Positions 22,043-34,745 of a DNA stretch of 64,000 bases are shown here, one piece after another. The translations under genes were made by a program, and so were the position numbers. The notes beneath the pieces were generated by a model. It made no database searches, was not told the origin of the DNA, and worked only from the letters and a program-made list of their open reading frames with translations. How positions within the stretch are numbered: the stretch's first letter is position 1; every line of letters starts with the position of its first letter. The stretch covers positions 61,903 through 125,902 of the forward strand of contig JAAAJB010000020.1 in the NCBI GenBank assembly GCA_016098155.1, read 5' to 3'. This stretch comes from Actinomortierella ambigua. Lineage: Eukaryota > Mortierellomycota > Mortierellomycetes > Mortierellales > Mortierellaceae.

Positions 22043-24063
22043 ATGGGCAAGTGCCACATTTGAGCATATCGGGCTGGCACCATCCACCATCCATCGATAT
22101 CGTCCGAGATCCATCCATCGATCTCAGCGTTGTTGTCGTCGCTATCGCCTATTCCGCAGGAATGCTAACGCATGCGTCTCTCCATTCTGTCCTTTTTTTT
22201 TGTATCTATGGTCATATTTGCTCATCTCGGGACTCACACCATCATCCAACTCATCACTATGACCTGACGAACACACTCGGACGAACAACTTCACCATATT
22301 CTGCTATACAACTCACTGTGTGAACAACAGCCGTTGGAAAGAATAAGTAAGGAACCGGTTCTCTTCAACGCACGTTGTTGGCTTGTCATCCATGGATCTT
22401 CGTTCAAAAGCAACACGAGACTGATCAATCTTTGCCCATTCTTTTTCCTCTTAACAGGCGTCTCTCGAAAGGCAAGAAGGGTCTTAAGAAGAAGGTGTAA
22501 GGACTCTACAACTCTTTTTTTTAGTTCCTCAGAGTGGTAGTTACGGCGTTGGCAGGAGGAGCGATCGTTGCTCAGACGGTTCAGGATGACAGTGCACGGC
22601 GAGTTCGACAGGCAGAGGATTTCATCAGAGGGGCTCAGAGCATGGTCGTGGTTGGTCCTCTGAGTTGCGAGCACACAGCATGGCATCGTTGTCGAGACTG
22701 AGGCCTTTTCGTACACCAGACCCCTTTCAACATCCAAGAATCAACTGGGACTGATGTCCATCTCACCTCCCTTTCCCCTCAGTAACGAATGCCTGGACAG
22801 CGATGAGTGGCACCCCTTTTCCCCCAGATTTCACTTTGCGAGAAGAGGCTGCTGTTGCGAAGGGAGTCGTTTTCGTCGGGATCCACCTTGTGGACGTACG
22901 TGTCTTCCCTGAACGAGAGGAGAAGAGCCGCTGTACCTTGACAAGTCTCACCTCGCAACAACAGACACCCCCCACCTACTATTCGGAACAGGACGCCATA
23001 TCCTTCGCTGTCTATGGACTCTACATCGACGTTCAGCACACACCTTGGTGGCCTCGACACACCAAGTCAACAATTATCCTGCAGGCGTGAAGGAGACGGG
23101 CTAGCTGTTTTTCTCAGAAATCAACAGGAGAGGAGAGACCTAGACAGAAGGGCTGACAAAAGTCTCTTTTTTTGAATCTCACAACCACAATAGTGTCGAC
23201 CCCTTCACCCGCAAGGACTGGTATGATATCAAGGCTCCTTCGACCTTCGAAGTCCGCAACATCGGCAAGACCCTCGTCAACCGCACCCAGGGTCTGAAGA
23301 ACGCTAACGATGCCTTGAAGGGTCGTGTTCTTGAGGTCTCGCTCGCTGACCTGGCCAAGAACGAGGAGTACTCGTTCCGCAAGGTCAAGCTCCGTGTCGA
23401 CGAGATCCAGGGCAAGAACTGCTTGACCAACTTCCACGGCATGGACATGACCTCGGACAAGCTCCGCTCCATGGTCCGCAAGTGGCAGGTACGCTTTTTT
23501 GCTCTTTGTTCGCAACAAAGATAGATTGATGTTCAGGAAAGGGGCGCTAGGTCATCCAGAAGGATCGCTTTTTGTGGGCTTCAGGACCAAAAGACTTATC
23601 ATCACCATTATGTTTGATTGTATTTTCTCACTTTTTTTAGACCATCATCGAGGCCCACGTTGACGTCAAGACCACCGACGGCTACCTGCTCCGCCTCTTC
23701 GCTGTTGCCTTCACCAAGAAGGGTCTCCACCAGGTCAAGAAGACCACCTATGCCCAGTCTTCCCAGATCCGTCAGATTCGCAAGAAGATGTTCGAGATCA
23801 TGACCGCCCACGCCACCTCGTGCGACCTTAAGGACCTCGTCCACAAGCTGATCCCCGAGGTCATTGGCCAGGAGATCGAGAAGTCCTGCAAGTTCATCTA
23901 CCCTCTCCGTGATGTCTACGTCCGCAAGGTCAAGATCCTCAAGGCCCCCAAGTTCGATCTTGGCAAGCTCCTCGAGCTCCACTCTGGTGCTGACAACGAG
24001 ACCGGCGCCAAGGTCGACCGCTCCAAGGACTTCAAGGAGCCCGCTATCCTTGCCGAGGTTTAA
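22043..24063 (+). CDS. RPS1: 40S ribosomal protein eS1 (S1, RPS3A family)
   Basis: Small-subunit ribosomal protein near the mRNA exit. Exons with clear joins are 22331-22346, 22458-22496, 23194-23488 and 23641-24063. They encode VGKNK, then [13 protein letters not shown], then [15 protein letters not shown], through [19 protein letters not shown] and TYAQSSQIR, to the stop TAA. With an initiating Met-Ala the protein is 258 aa, the normal length. The first usable exon begins CC GTT GGA, so the ATG G must come from an upstream mini-exon. The best candidate in the 300 bases before is ATGG at 22043-22046, followed by GCAAGT, a consensus GC-AG intron donor; no ATGG|GT is present there. The start is thus tentative, the rest secure. 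Splitting of the first codons by several introns is common in fungal ribosomal-protein genes. The 697-base third intron (22497-23193) shows no coding content. Confidence 0.95.
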
Positions 24064-24791
24064 ATGAAGAAGGATGTTTGTTTTCCTTGCTGCCCTTTTT
24101 CATAAAAAATTATCAAACACTCGGTCCTCAAATATATGGCTTCTTTGCCTCTTTGTGTGAGTCGTTTTCCAGTCTTGCTTGTTCTCATTTGTTCATATTG
24201 GTTGTGCCTATTCTTTATTATGTATTGGCGTTCATTGACAGTGTGATGATGGTGGTGAGACTACTCTGGAAAGGATAATGGAAGTTACGGGCGATTGTTT
24301 TCGGAACAATCAACTCTTGCCATCACTTTGAAAAGTCGTGTAAAAACAGCATCGAGATAACTGTGTGCTGGCACTAGGCTGTTGTACGAAAGATGCATGT
24401 TTTTCCATCAGGCGATAAAGAACATCCATCAACCTTCAATTGATCTGTGATCACAAACGCAGAATATCACGGATGGATGCAAAATGATTTTTAAATAAAT
24501 TTATTGAATCTTCCTTCCAGCTACGAATATGTTCCGTCAAAAAAATGCACTTACTCTAGAGAGAATGCAAATGAGAAGAGATATGGGTTAGATACAACTT
24601 CCATTCCATTCAAAAGTACGCCAAAGAATATAAATATCCTTTGATAGGGTAGGGGTCAGTGTGAATTTTCTCGCCATGGTTTTATTATGGTCTGAATTAG
24701 CATGATAATGAACATCATTCCCCGTTCCGGAAAAGAATGAAAGTAATGTGGAAAGCAGATGAAAAAACAGAAAAAGGGTAAGGGTGCTTAC

Positions 24792-24870
24792 CATTTCTAC
24801 TGATGTCTGGAACGGGGGTATAATTTCCACTGCAAGTTCTGGCGCTTCTTCTCGTAGGAAACTAGAACAC
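24792..24870 (-). other. Candidate exon of an unidentified minus-strand transcript
   Basis: On the minus strand a pyrimidine tract and CTTTTCAG precede 24870, and ATG|GTAAGC follows 24792. The 79-base segment is open in one frame as SSFLREEAPELAVEIIPPFQ followed by TSVEM. I do not recognise it. Neighbouring exons could not be chained in frame, so it may belong to a non-coding RNA. Confidence 0.25.
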
Positions 24871-25949
24871 CTGAAAAGGATTAAAGGAAATGATATGTTA
24901 GCGAATGAATATTCTTTCGCGGTGTTCAATGACACCGAGAAGCAAAGACAGAGTCTTAATTTGTTCGGTATCGAATGGTGGATCAGTTAACCAGAAATAT
25001 GTGCTATGCAAATCAACATGATATTTTATGCCTGGGGCGGCAAAGCAATCATCTTATCGACCATAACCGTTGTTCTCATAATGATAAGAGGTGGAAGACG
25101 AGAAAGATAAAGGGTAGGGTACATACCAATTCTTATGCAATGGTTGAATGCATACAGACGATGAGGGATGGAGGGAATGAGGGAGAGAAGGAAGTGGGAA
25201 GAGGGAGAGGTAAGAAAGAAGGAAAGGGCGTGATTTCGCGATACTTTTATCGTTTCACAGTGGGGCCACAAAAAAAAAAATGAAAAAGTGGCTTGGAGGC
25301 CCTCTCACAACAAATGCTGACGACACCCTTCGCTTTTTGGTACAAAAGCAAGGCATCCTCCCACATTTTTCTCCTTTGGGTCTCTGTCAATGCCCTCCAG
25401 CGTTGTTCTTGGAAGCCCTCTGTTAGCTTTTCTCTCTTTCAGTGTTTTCTCTTTTGTTCTGCAAAAGAGCAATTTTTGGAACCTTGGGGTCATTCATGGC
25501 CCCTTCTCCTCCTCTTTTATTATTACTATCAAAGAAAAAAAATGGAAATCTGTGTGGGTGAAAAGAAAGGATTTGGTTCTCATTGAGGACACATACAGCG
25601 AGAGCGTTGCGGTTCTCTATGCCAGAAATCCAGCGGTACGCACACACGAGGGCACTCTGCTTCCAAAGGAACTAGTCTACTCTGCTGCTGGTGTTGTTGT
25701 GCGCAAGAGCCATATCTCAACCACAAAGTGGAGAGAAAGAAACGGCAGGACTACGATAAGGGAAAAAGACAAGCACGCACGCACGCATTATCTTACCCAT
25801 GAGGATGCTTTGATTGGAAGTACTTTCTTGTGCCCCAGTGTTCTTCTCACCATGTCGCCGAGGGAGTGGCGTGCGCATGCCGACCAATTTTTCATATGAC
25901 GACGAAGACCACTCCTAATTTGGGTCAAGAAGTATTCAAACTCACTTAC

Positions 25950-26060
25950 CAGAACCGTGATAAGCAACTGGCTGGTCAAAGACTCAACCGACCGTTTGTG
26001 TCTCCACATGCCAGCTGTGACAGAGCTGTTTACCCCTCGCACACATCTCAACAAACAAGA
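25950..26060 (-). other. Candidate exon of an unidentified minus-strand transcript
   Basis: The minus strand shows CTTAACAG before 26060 and TTCTG|GTAAGTGAG after 25950. The 111 bases (37 codons) are open in one frame, with MWRHKRSVESLTSQLLITVL at the end. It lies about 270 bases upstream of the divergent lipase gene, so it could be the first part of a divergently transcribed RNA. No protein family is recognised. Confidence 0.25.
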
Positions 26061-26327
26061 CTGTTAAGACAGAGAGAAGAAGAGGGAGAGTCAACTCTGC
26101 CAGAGTGTTATCCTGTGGAGGGAGGGAGAGAGGGAGTGCTCTCAGTACACGGTCTCCAAACAAACTTTACCACGGAGCACATGTCTCTGTGATCAATTTT
26201 TCCTTTATTTTTGTGTGTGCATTTTCCCCTCCTTTTCTTCTCTTCTCTTTCCCTCCACCTACCTCTCGACACCACCAACAGCCAACACCTCCCACCCACC
26301 ACCGCCTCTTCAACACCCAAGACAACC

Positions 26328-27898
26328 ATGCCCAACGTAACAGAGCAATGGATTACGGCCGCTGACGGTCACGAGATCTACACCAGGACCTGGGAGGCCG
26401 ACCAGCCCGTTGCTTCTCTCGTCTTTGTCCACGGCCTGGGCGAGCACGTTAACCGTAATACCATGTTTCATCCTTTCCATTCGTACAAAGTCACCCACAA
26501 TGCTGGGTAGCAAGGAGCTACCCGAGACTCTCACCTCCACACTGTCAAAAGACGATAATGATCGGCCAGCAGAAGCAAAACACCTAATTTCAGCGTCCTC
26601 TATTATTATTATTATTATTTTTGTTTTCGGGCGATTTCCCCACTGTAGGTTATCACCACGTCTTTGAACAGTTTGCCAAGGCCAACATCCAGGTCTCTGC
26701 CTTTGACCAGCGAGGATTTGGTCAAACCGGTACGTTTTTACTTTTTATAGCAGCTTCTCGAAAGACTTTTGAGAAAAAGAAAAAGAAAAGAACGATGGTT
26801 CGAGACCGGTTATCCTTCGATCACCCATTGTTGCTCAGTCATCATAACTTTCTTCAGGCAACGTGCAGGATAATTTTATAGCCAGGTGGGGGAGAAATGC
26901 TTCGAGAGTTTCTAACACTGCGCTTATTCAATAATAATAGGCAAAAAGGGCAAGGCCCTCGGCAACACTGGTGGTTATGCTAAAGCGATTCCAGACATCA
27001 CCGCGGCATTGGAGCGGGCGAAGATTGAGGGTCTGCCTCTGTTCCTCATGGGCCACAGCTATGTATGTCCTTTGTGTCCTCCTCCACTCCACTCCACTCC
27101 ACCCACCCCCGCGGCTCTACATCTCCCCTTGCATTTTGCAGAAAAAGATACAAAGGAATACAACAAACAACAACAAAAGAGCTCCAGCCGACCACCTCTT
27201 TCCTTGATCGAATGTTGGCATTGTTTGTTTTCCTTGGCTCCTCGGACAAAAAAAAAATTGTTACTCTCATCCTCCTCTATTTTACAATCTCTCCTAACCA
27301 ACCATCCTAATTCTTGATGCTCTTCCTCTTTTTTTTTTATTTATTTTTTTTTTAGGGCGGTTCCTTGGTCCTGAACTACGACGTCCAAGGTCCCAAGCGT
27401 CACGAGCTCGCCGGCGTGATCGCGTCCGCGCCCTTGATCCTGCCCTCGCCGCCAACGCGGCCCAACGCCGTCACCGTTGGTGCAGCCAAGATCTTTTCGC
27501 GACTCCTGCCATCGCTGCAGGTGCCCGTCAAGCTCGATTCGGGACTCATCTCGCGTGACGCATCCGAGGTGACCAAGTACAATGCGGATCCGTTGGTCCA
27601 CCCTTACATGACTGTGCTCGGCTCCCACGACATGCTGACAAACGCCAAGGCCCTCTTGACCAACCGGTTCCAGCAGGTCTGTGCCGACGTCCCAATCTTG
27701 ATCATGCATGGCTCCGGCGATGGCCTGACCTGTCCCAAGGCCTCCAAGGAGTTTTTCGACAAGCTGACCCAGGTCGGCGACAAGGAGTATGTTACGTTCG
27801 ATGGATGGTACCATGAGCTGCATAATGAGGATGGTCGTCAGCAGGTCATTGAAAAGTATGTCCAGTGGATCCTGGCGCATGTCTCGCCTCGCGCATAA
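26328..27898 (+). CDS. Monoacylglycerol lipase-like alpha/beta hydrolase (Yju3/MGLL type)
   Basis: Serine hydrolase that by family would cleave monoacylglycerols to glycerol and fatty acid at lipid-droplet or ER membranes. Exons are 26328-26454, 26649-26729, 26941-27062 and 27356-27898; donors GTAATA, GTACGT and GTATGT and TAG acceptors give 290 aa, close to the yeast and animal enzymes. Seen: oxyanion-hole motif VFVHGLGEH, FDQRGFGQTG, nucleophile elbow GHSYGG with Ser109, Asp232 in HGSGDGLT and His263 in DGWYHELHNE, so the catalytic triad is complete. Most relatives have GHSMGG; the Tyr next to the nucleophile falls exactly at an exon junction (TAT|GTATGT) but every alternative join breaks the frame. 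The start ATG at 26328 is the first in a pyrimidine-rich leader. No signal peptide is visible. Confidence 0.92.
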
Positions 27899-27967
27899 AT
27901 ATATATATATACACTATTCGCAGATGTTTTGTAATACCCCTCCCTCCCTTATCCACAACTTCCTCCC

Positions 27968-27973
27968 AATAAA
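27968..27973 (+). terminator. Polyadenylation signal AATAAA of the lipase gene
   Basis: A canonical AATAAA lies 70 bases after the stop codon, within an otherwise unremarkable 3' flank (27899-28202). The far end of that flank is G-rich (GGGGAGGAGGGGAGAGG units, 28153-28200) and abuts the 3' end of the convergent ArfGAP gene. Confidence 0.6.
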
Positions 27974-28202
27974 CTTGATGAAAACAGCGGCAAATTGGTG
28001 ATCCGTGAATTTTTTTTTAGGGTATAAATCGTTTTTGTTATTTTATGTTCGTAAAGAATACTTTTCTAAAATAATGAAGGTCGTCGATAGGTCGTGCATT
28101 TGTAAGAAAGGTAGGAAAAGTCGTTTTTAAATGTAAAATCCGGAAATTTCGCGTGGAGGGGGGAAGAAGGGGGGAGGAGGGGAGAGGAGGGGAGAGGAGA
28201 GG

Positions 28203-31200
28203 TCAAGCAACTGGCAGGGCACCACCATTGACCGCCTTTGTAGTGGTGGCGGCGGAGGTTGTCGCACCCGTCGTCGCCGTCGTCGCCGTCGTCGTTGTAG
28301 TCTCTTCCAAAGCAGTGGCAGAGGACGTAAAAGTCGCAGGAGACGTTGTTGGCGGCGAGTTTGTCTTGTGAAGAATCACATACTGGCCGCTCAGCGGCGT
28401 GGGCGACGACTCGGATTCCGCCACCGAGGACGCGGATGATTTCGTGCCCCCGCCCTTGCCCGACAATGCCGATAATATTGTGGTCGTCGACGTTGTCCTT
28501 TTGCGTTGCTTGTAACCGCCTGAAATAGGAAATGGTGCTGAAGATGAAGGGGGTGTCGTTGTGTTATTTGTTGTTGTGGATGTGGTTGTTGTTGTTGGCA
28601 CCGCTGCCGTTGCCGTTGCTGTTGCTGCTGTTGATAATGCGGTGAGTGTAGAGGTAGGCGTGGCTGCGACTGATGTGGCTACCGCTGTGGTGGCGGTGGT
28701 CGTCGCGATCGTGTCCTTCGCGGGCGGGATGGGCGCCGTCGCCGACGATGGGGCTGCAGGAGGGAGTGGCGAAAACAAGTGGCCAGACAAGATGGACGAC
28801 GTGCCGGACGAGGTCGACGACGACGAGGGCGAAAGAAGCACTGGTGGTACATGATGGTGATGATCCTTGTCATCCTTGCCAATGCTATGCTTGATATACG
28901 CCGCCGACATCCGCAGACTCTTGGTCAGTGTCGCCTTCATCTTGCCCGCTCGACTGCTATGTCGCTCGTGCTGTCCATGCCCTCCTCCTCCTCCTGCCAC
29001 CGCCACTGCTGTTGTTCCACCGCCAGCAACTGAAGACGCTGGCGACCCCAGTGGCGAGACACTACTAGCCAAACCGCTATGGTGAAGTGTTGACAACAAC
29101 TCCTTGGAAGCATTTGGCAGACTCTCACCACGGGTAGACGACGATTGCTCCGAGGCATCACCATGGTTCGCCACCCCTCCTGCTCCAGCTGTGATAGGCT
29201 CTTCGCTGCTGATCAGGCTATGCTTGATTGCCGACAAGACAGGCACCAGTCCTCGTCCTTCGCCACTACCAGGCCGTCGACTGCCAGGCGAAGAGATGGC
29301 CATTGTTGACAACGAAGACGATGACGACGACACGGCGGCGCCACTATTCAAACCTCCCATATCTCCTCCAGAAGCCATCAGGCCTGAGATGCCCATCGGC
29401 GACGCCGAGCCCAGCTGCATGCTCATGCGTGGGGCGTTCATGACCGGTGACGCCGACGCCGAAGCCGAGGCCGACGATGCCGCGAGCGGTTCTCCGCGCG
29501 CTGCACTTTTGGATCGGAGGTACTCCATCGCCGTCGCGCCTTCCTCGCCCCGCATATGGACGACCTGGCCCAGCGACCGACGGTTCGTCCGCATGTGGAG
29601 CTGGCGCACATGCTCTGGGTCCACGTCCAAAGCGTCCCAGCCGTTGCGATGGGCTGCCGGCAATGAGGAGGACGAGGAAGGGGATACTGCTCCTGCGACG
29701 ATTGTGATCGTGGTCGCTGTGGTACCCGTGCCCAGAGAACTAGTGGTCATCGCCCCCGATGCAGAGGCCAAAGTCGAGATGGAGGTGTTGGTAGAGGTGG
29801 ATGGCAATCCAAATGTGGTTGTTGGTGTTGAGGATGCTGTTGTTGCTGTTGTTGCTGCTGACGTTGTTGCTGTTGTTGTCGATGTCATCATCGTAGCCAG
29901 CGAGGCTGGCTCCGAGGCCGCGGTCGACGCCACTGATAACGGTGTAGAAGACTGCTTCTTTGAGGCTGGATCGACGCTCGACCCATCTCCTGCCGTTAAC
30001 CGATCCTCCTCATCCGTCGCCGCTGCCGATATGGTCTTGGTGGTAACGGCGGTGGTTGGCAGTGTGGTAGCAGTAGTAGTAGTAGAAGAAGAAAATTCGC
30101 CCATCACCGCTGCATTCGCGCTTGCTTCCAGTGGCGTGTCATCCAAGAGTCTCACTTCAACACTCAGATTGCTCGCGGCGCCATTCTGCAACATAAACTC
30201 CGCCAATGGGTATACTTCATACTGTGGGTCCAATGTGAAGGGTGTGCCATGGCGAAGCGCCAGCAAGAGTGGCGATGTCTGCATTAGACAGAACGACGCA
30301 TTCGAGTATCCCGTCCATGACCGCGATCGCAAGTCTGGCGACGTCGTCAAGATGGCTGGTGGGGAGGAACAGGTCAGTTCTTCCTGTGCCGGGACTGGTG
30401 TTGATGCAGTTGATGCCGTACGAGTGATTGATGGTGATGGTGATGATGTCTCTGGCTTGGTGTTGGACGATTCAGGCGATGACCCCTCTTTGCTCTGTCG
30501 CTGTTGCGTCGGGCTTGGTGAAGACTCGACGCTTTCATGCTGGGAGGGTTGATCGCTGGCATCGCTCATGCACGATCCTGCCGTCTCCTGCTCGACCTCC
30601 ACCTCCTGGATGGCGTTCAGGTCCGCGCCGGCTGCATAGGCAGCCAATACGGCGAGAATGTTATTGTCCATCGAGGCCTGGAAAAGGGCCTTGGTCGCAT
30701 ATGCATGCAGCTCCTCGTTGGTCCATGTCTTCCCGCTATGACTGGTCCTCTCCGCCTCTGGAACAAACTGCAGTCGGTCGACAAAGAGACGATCGACATA
30801 TTTCTTTTGGATATATTCGACTTTGTAGTCCCTCGAGTCGTTGTATACTGGTTTGCGGATCGTCGTGGCGGGATCGAGGCCACCTTCGCTCACATCCTTG
30901 TGCAATAATGCTTCCCAGACTTGGTTCGAGCACTCGTTGCCAACAGCGCGGATAAAATCAAACAGGTCGCGGGTATAAGACGTTGTGTCTAGGGTGAAGG
31001 AGCGGACCTTGGAGATGTGGGTGCCCAAACTGCGGTGGATGCCCGAGCACTCGATACACAGTAGAATGCCGAGATTGATGGCACACCAATCCGGATTCTT
31101 GACGCCACATTCGACACAGGAGTTGTTGGCGGGGTGGTTCGTTCGCATCGCCTCCAACAACCGGATGCCGAGTTGATCTTGGTCAGGTGTTGACCCAGTC

Positions 31201-34200
31201 TCCGATGCATTGCTGTGGGTATTGAAGGGTATCATCATTTGTCCAAACTCGTTCAGGCCAAAGGCGGCACTCGTGCCTCGCTTCTTGCCAATCACTTGTC
31301 CAGGCTGAATCCGCTCTTGCATCGTGTCTGGCAGCAACGTGGCTATCAGCGCCTGCTCCATGCTTGGACGACCGATAAAGTCACTACTGCCTCCGCCTCC
31401 TGAGCCAGCTAACAGCCGCTGGTAATCCGGTGAAATGGACGAGATGTTCAGATTCCGATAGCTGCTGGTCCCGTTCAACAAGCTCTGGATCGCATTCGAG
31501 ATGATGGTGATCCATGACTGCATATCTTCGGTGCTCGTAGCCTGGTACACGCGTCGGAATTTCGGCGTGATGATCTCAAAACAAAACCGCCGGTCCTGGT
31601 TCCGGCTCGCTCGCACTGTTGCTGTCTTGAGATTGATAGGCTCGTTGTGTAGTGTCGTCACTCCCTTTTTCCAGTGCGAGTATTCATGCATGTGGCCCTC
31701 TGACAGCACACACCAATACTTGTGCCAATTGATGCTCGGCTTTTCCAACACGTTCGAGTTGTTGTGAAGACTTGGCCGACTCGTCGCAAACAGGAACCCT
31801 TCTTTCCGCCGGCCCATGGCCTGGCTGGCGTCGACATCCTGCTGCTCCAAATCGCGAATTCCTGCAAACTTGCGGGGCTGGGCCTGGTGCTGAGATTGGC
31901 CGAATTGGGTAGAGTGCGATGGTGGTGGCGACGATGCCGAGGCGGCACCAGCGCCAACGCTATCCTGTGACGCCAGAGACTCTCCCAGTGTTAGTCCCGG
32001 TATCGAGTCCTTGCGTCTTGTGGCGCCTGTGGTCGGTCCTGACCCGCCGGTGCCTTCGCTGGACGACGGGTGTGAAAGCAACGACGCGCCAAGCAGCTGC
32101 AGCTCATTGTTGGATCCGCCGCGCGTGAGTGGGCTGCGCGTCCCCGAGGGCCCCGCTGCCAAGACATCGTCCGAACCATCGAGCAACTCCCGTCGTTTTT
32201 CTTGCCACTCCTTGCGAAGCGCCGTCGACTTTCGATGCGATTCCAGCAACTGATCATTCATACGATCCAGACCTGTCCGGAGTTCCTCAGCCAAAAGTCC
32301 CATATCCATGACATGCCTGCAGTGCTTCTCCGAGTAGTTGGTCAGATGGTGTAGGATCTCATCGCTCTTGCTGCCTCCAACGCGCATGTCAAGCAGGAAG
32401 CCCCAATACTCGTGCCGCCGCAGCTCAAACTGACGGCGCTTCCTCTCATACTTGGCGTCTGCCTCTGCCTTCTTTCGTCCTCTGTCCTGCTTCATTGCCA
32501 TGTACTTGGACAGGAGTGTATAGTAGTCGCGGCTCTCATCCTCAAATGTTTTTCGGCGGGTCTCAGCCGCCTTGATGTCGCTGGTATAGAAGCGGGTGAG
32601 TGGCTCGATCAAGAGGTTGCGCATCTGTTGGGCAATGACATCGGCCCGCTCCGATAGGTTTTGGGCCATGGGTCGCGAATAGCGAGCTACTAGAGGCTCG
32701 GCAGGCCGAAAGCTCTCCATCTCCCGCGCGAAGGCCTCCTCAGCAGCCGCCCATGCCTTGCGCAACTCCATAACTGTCTGAGCAGCTTTGAGAATCCGCT
32801 TGGTGGCATTCTTCATGTCCTTGATATGATTCTCGCACTCGTTGACGGTGGCTCTGAACAGTGGTCCATCCTCTGTGTCGAATCCCATCGGCGTTGTGTT
32901 GGCTGTGCCTGTTAGAGACGAGGGGGCGGTGCTGGCCAGTTGCGCATCCGAGTGAGAAAGCTCTCCTGCAGCCTCCGGGAGACTTGGCAGAGACATATGG
33001 CTGGAGGGTAGTGGTGGTGTCCGACTTGAGAGTGATGGGATATGTCCTGTACTCATGCTCGATCGTTCAGGTGTTGATGCTCGGCGCCAATGTCGAGAGG
33101 TGGTATTGGCATTGTGGCTGGACACAAACCGAGCGCCTGTTGTCTGTTCGAGTTGTGAAAGGGCTAACGGACAGTGATTGAAAGAGACAAGAATGAGTTT
33201 CAGGTCTTTTGGGAACAAATACACCGCGAGTTCATCGTTGAGGTATGGGGCAGCCTTCTTGTACATACTTGTCATCCAAAGGGCAAGCTGGGAGAGAATC
33301 TCAAGTTGTCCTGTCTGTGAGTTTCTTGCCAAAAACTAATACCACAAACGTGCACGGAGTGTGGGAGAAAAATGGAGAGACGGAAAGAGAGGGAAAGAGA
33401 GAGAAAGAAAAGAAAGAGAGGGAAAGTGAGAAAGAGAGAAAGAGACTCAGAGTCAGATCATCCAGTAACGGTGGACGAATGAGATACCACCTCACAGAGG
33501 TACAGACGGCCATAAAGCCGAGTTGCCAAGGGAGAGCGCCCCAACTTACTGCGAAAACAGCTTTGTGACCTGCATAATCGCCGTCCATGCGGTCTGGCGA
33601 AGAAGAACGCCACTCCCAGTGAAACGTGGACGGCGATGAACTGTCGGGTGTGGGTTGAACGACACTGACCATACCGGGATTAAGCTTCGCCTATCGCGAT
33701 GAAACAAGTACAAGTACATGTGAGTTACATCGTTGCTCTCGTTGGATATCTATCCTGGAGGGGAAGGGAGGGGACTCTCGGAGAGCGAGCCTGGCAGACA
33801 GACGCGAGAACCATGGGTTGTCGTAAAGTCAACCCTCCTTCACGTCTATTCCCCCAATGGTGCTCTCAAGATCTTATTTTTCTCGCATAAATATAGAACC
33901 AGTGATATTTTGAAACCACCACCACCACCTTCCTTTTCCTCTTCAAGGTCCTTCCCCAGCCCAACTGGAGGTGGGTGAGGCAGCCATTCTTTAAAAGGCG
34001 GCATTCGTTCTTCTTTACCTGTTGTTGGAACACCTTTTCATCGCAGAGGTCAAGTAAGTCAATCTCGGACACTGTCTCGACAAAGTAGAGCTGTGGGGAC
34101 AAAGTCGGAGATACGACACAAGGGGTTACCATGGATGGGTGGCTGACGGTTGCTGTGGTCGTTGAGGCATCAGCAGCAGGAATAGAAGTGGTAAGCTTGT

Positions 34201-34710
34201 CATGCTGCTGCTCTTCCAATTTTGGCTCTTGCTCTCGCTGTTCAGGTGCAAGCTCTCGCGACTGGCGGGGGCTGCCATTGGTTCGGCCGTTAGTGTCAAG
34301 CTGCTTCCCTGCATCACTCTGCCCACGGCTATTCTTGCTGTCACCAACATCGTCATGACCGTTGGCTGTCGGCTGTGCCTGAGTCTGTAGGGATGCAGAG
34401 TTTGAACGGTGGCTATCGCTGTCAATTGGTGCATCATGGCTGTTCTCTCCAGCAGGCAATTGAGGAAGCTGTTTTTCTTGCTGCTGCTGTTGTTGCTGTT
34501 GTATGGATGATGATAGTGGTGGTGGTGGTGACGGTGATGGTGGTTGCTGTGGAGGGGGGGAGTTAGCCATGATAGAGTTGGACGGGCAAGTGGACGTGGC
34601 GGACAAGGACGAGCTGCACAACGAGGTCGGTCTGGACGAGGACGGATTGAACGGCGATGTCATTGTGCCTATTGCTGCTGTTGCTGCTACTGCGTCAGAG
34701 ACGGTCCCAA

Positions 34711-34745
<35 letters not shown>

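Larger units (their letters stand above)
24064..26327. other. Intergenic region between eS1 and the lipase gene
   Basis: The first part is the eS1 3' flank. Between 24.6 and 26.1 kb several minus-strand sites look like real donors (GTAAGC, GTATGT, GTAAGA, GTAAGT), and two segments are bounded by both acceptor and donor (listed separately). A purine-rich run lies at 25140-25240. From 26195 the plus strand is pyrimidine- and CA-rich, fitting the lipase 5' leader. No protein could be assembled. Confidence 0.45.

Noticed and set aside
22291..22737. A 148-codon minus-strand open frame over the eS1 5' exons
   Set aside because: It is antisense to firmly established eS1 exons and has no recognisable motif.
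22540..22800. Possible C/D-box snoRNA in the third eS1 intron
   Set aside because: Only one-mismatch C-box-like strings (AGGATGA, GCGATGA) and common CTGA strings occur, without a closing terminal stem; not enough to call.
29104..30552. A 482-codon plus-strand open frame
   Set aside because: It is antisense to the ArfGAP coding exon; its content (Val/Ala/Asp runs) simply mirrors the Ser/Thr/Ala-rich minus-strand protein, and no domain is visible.
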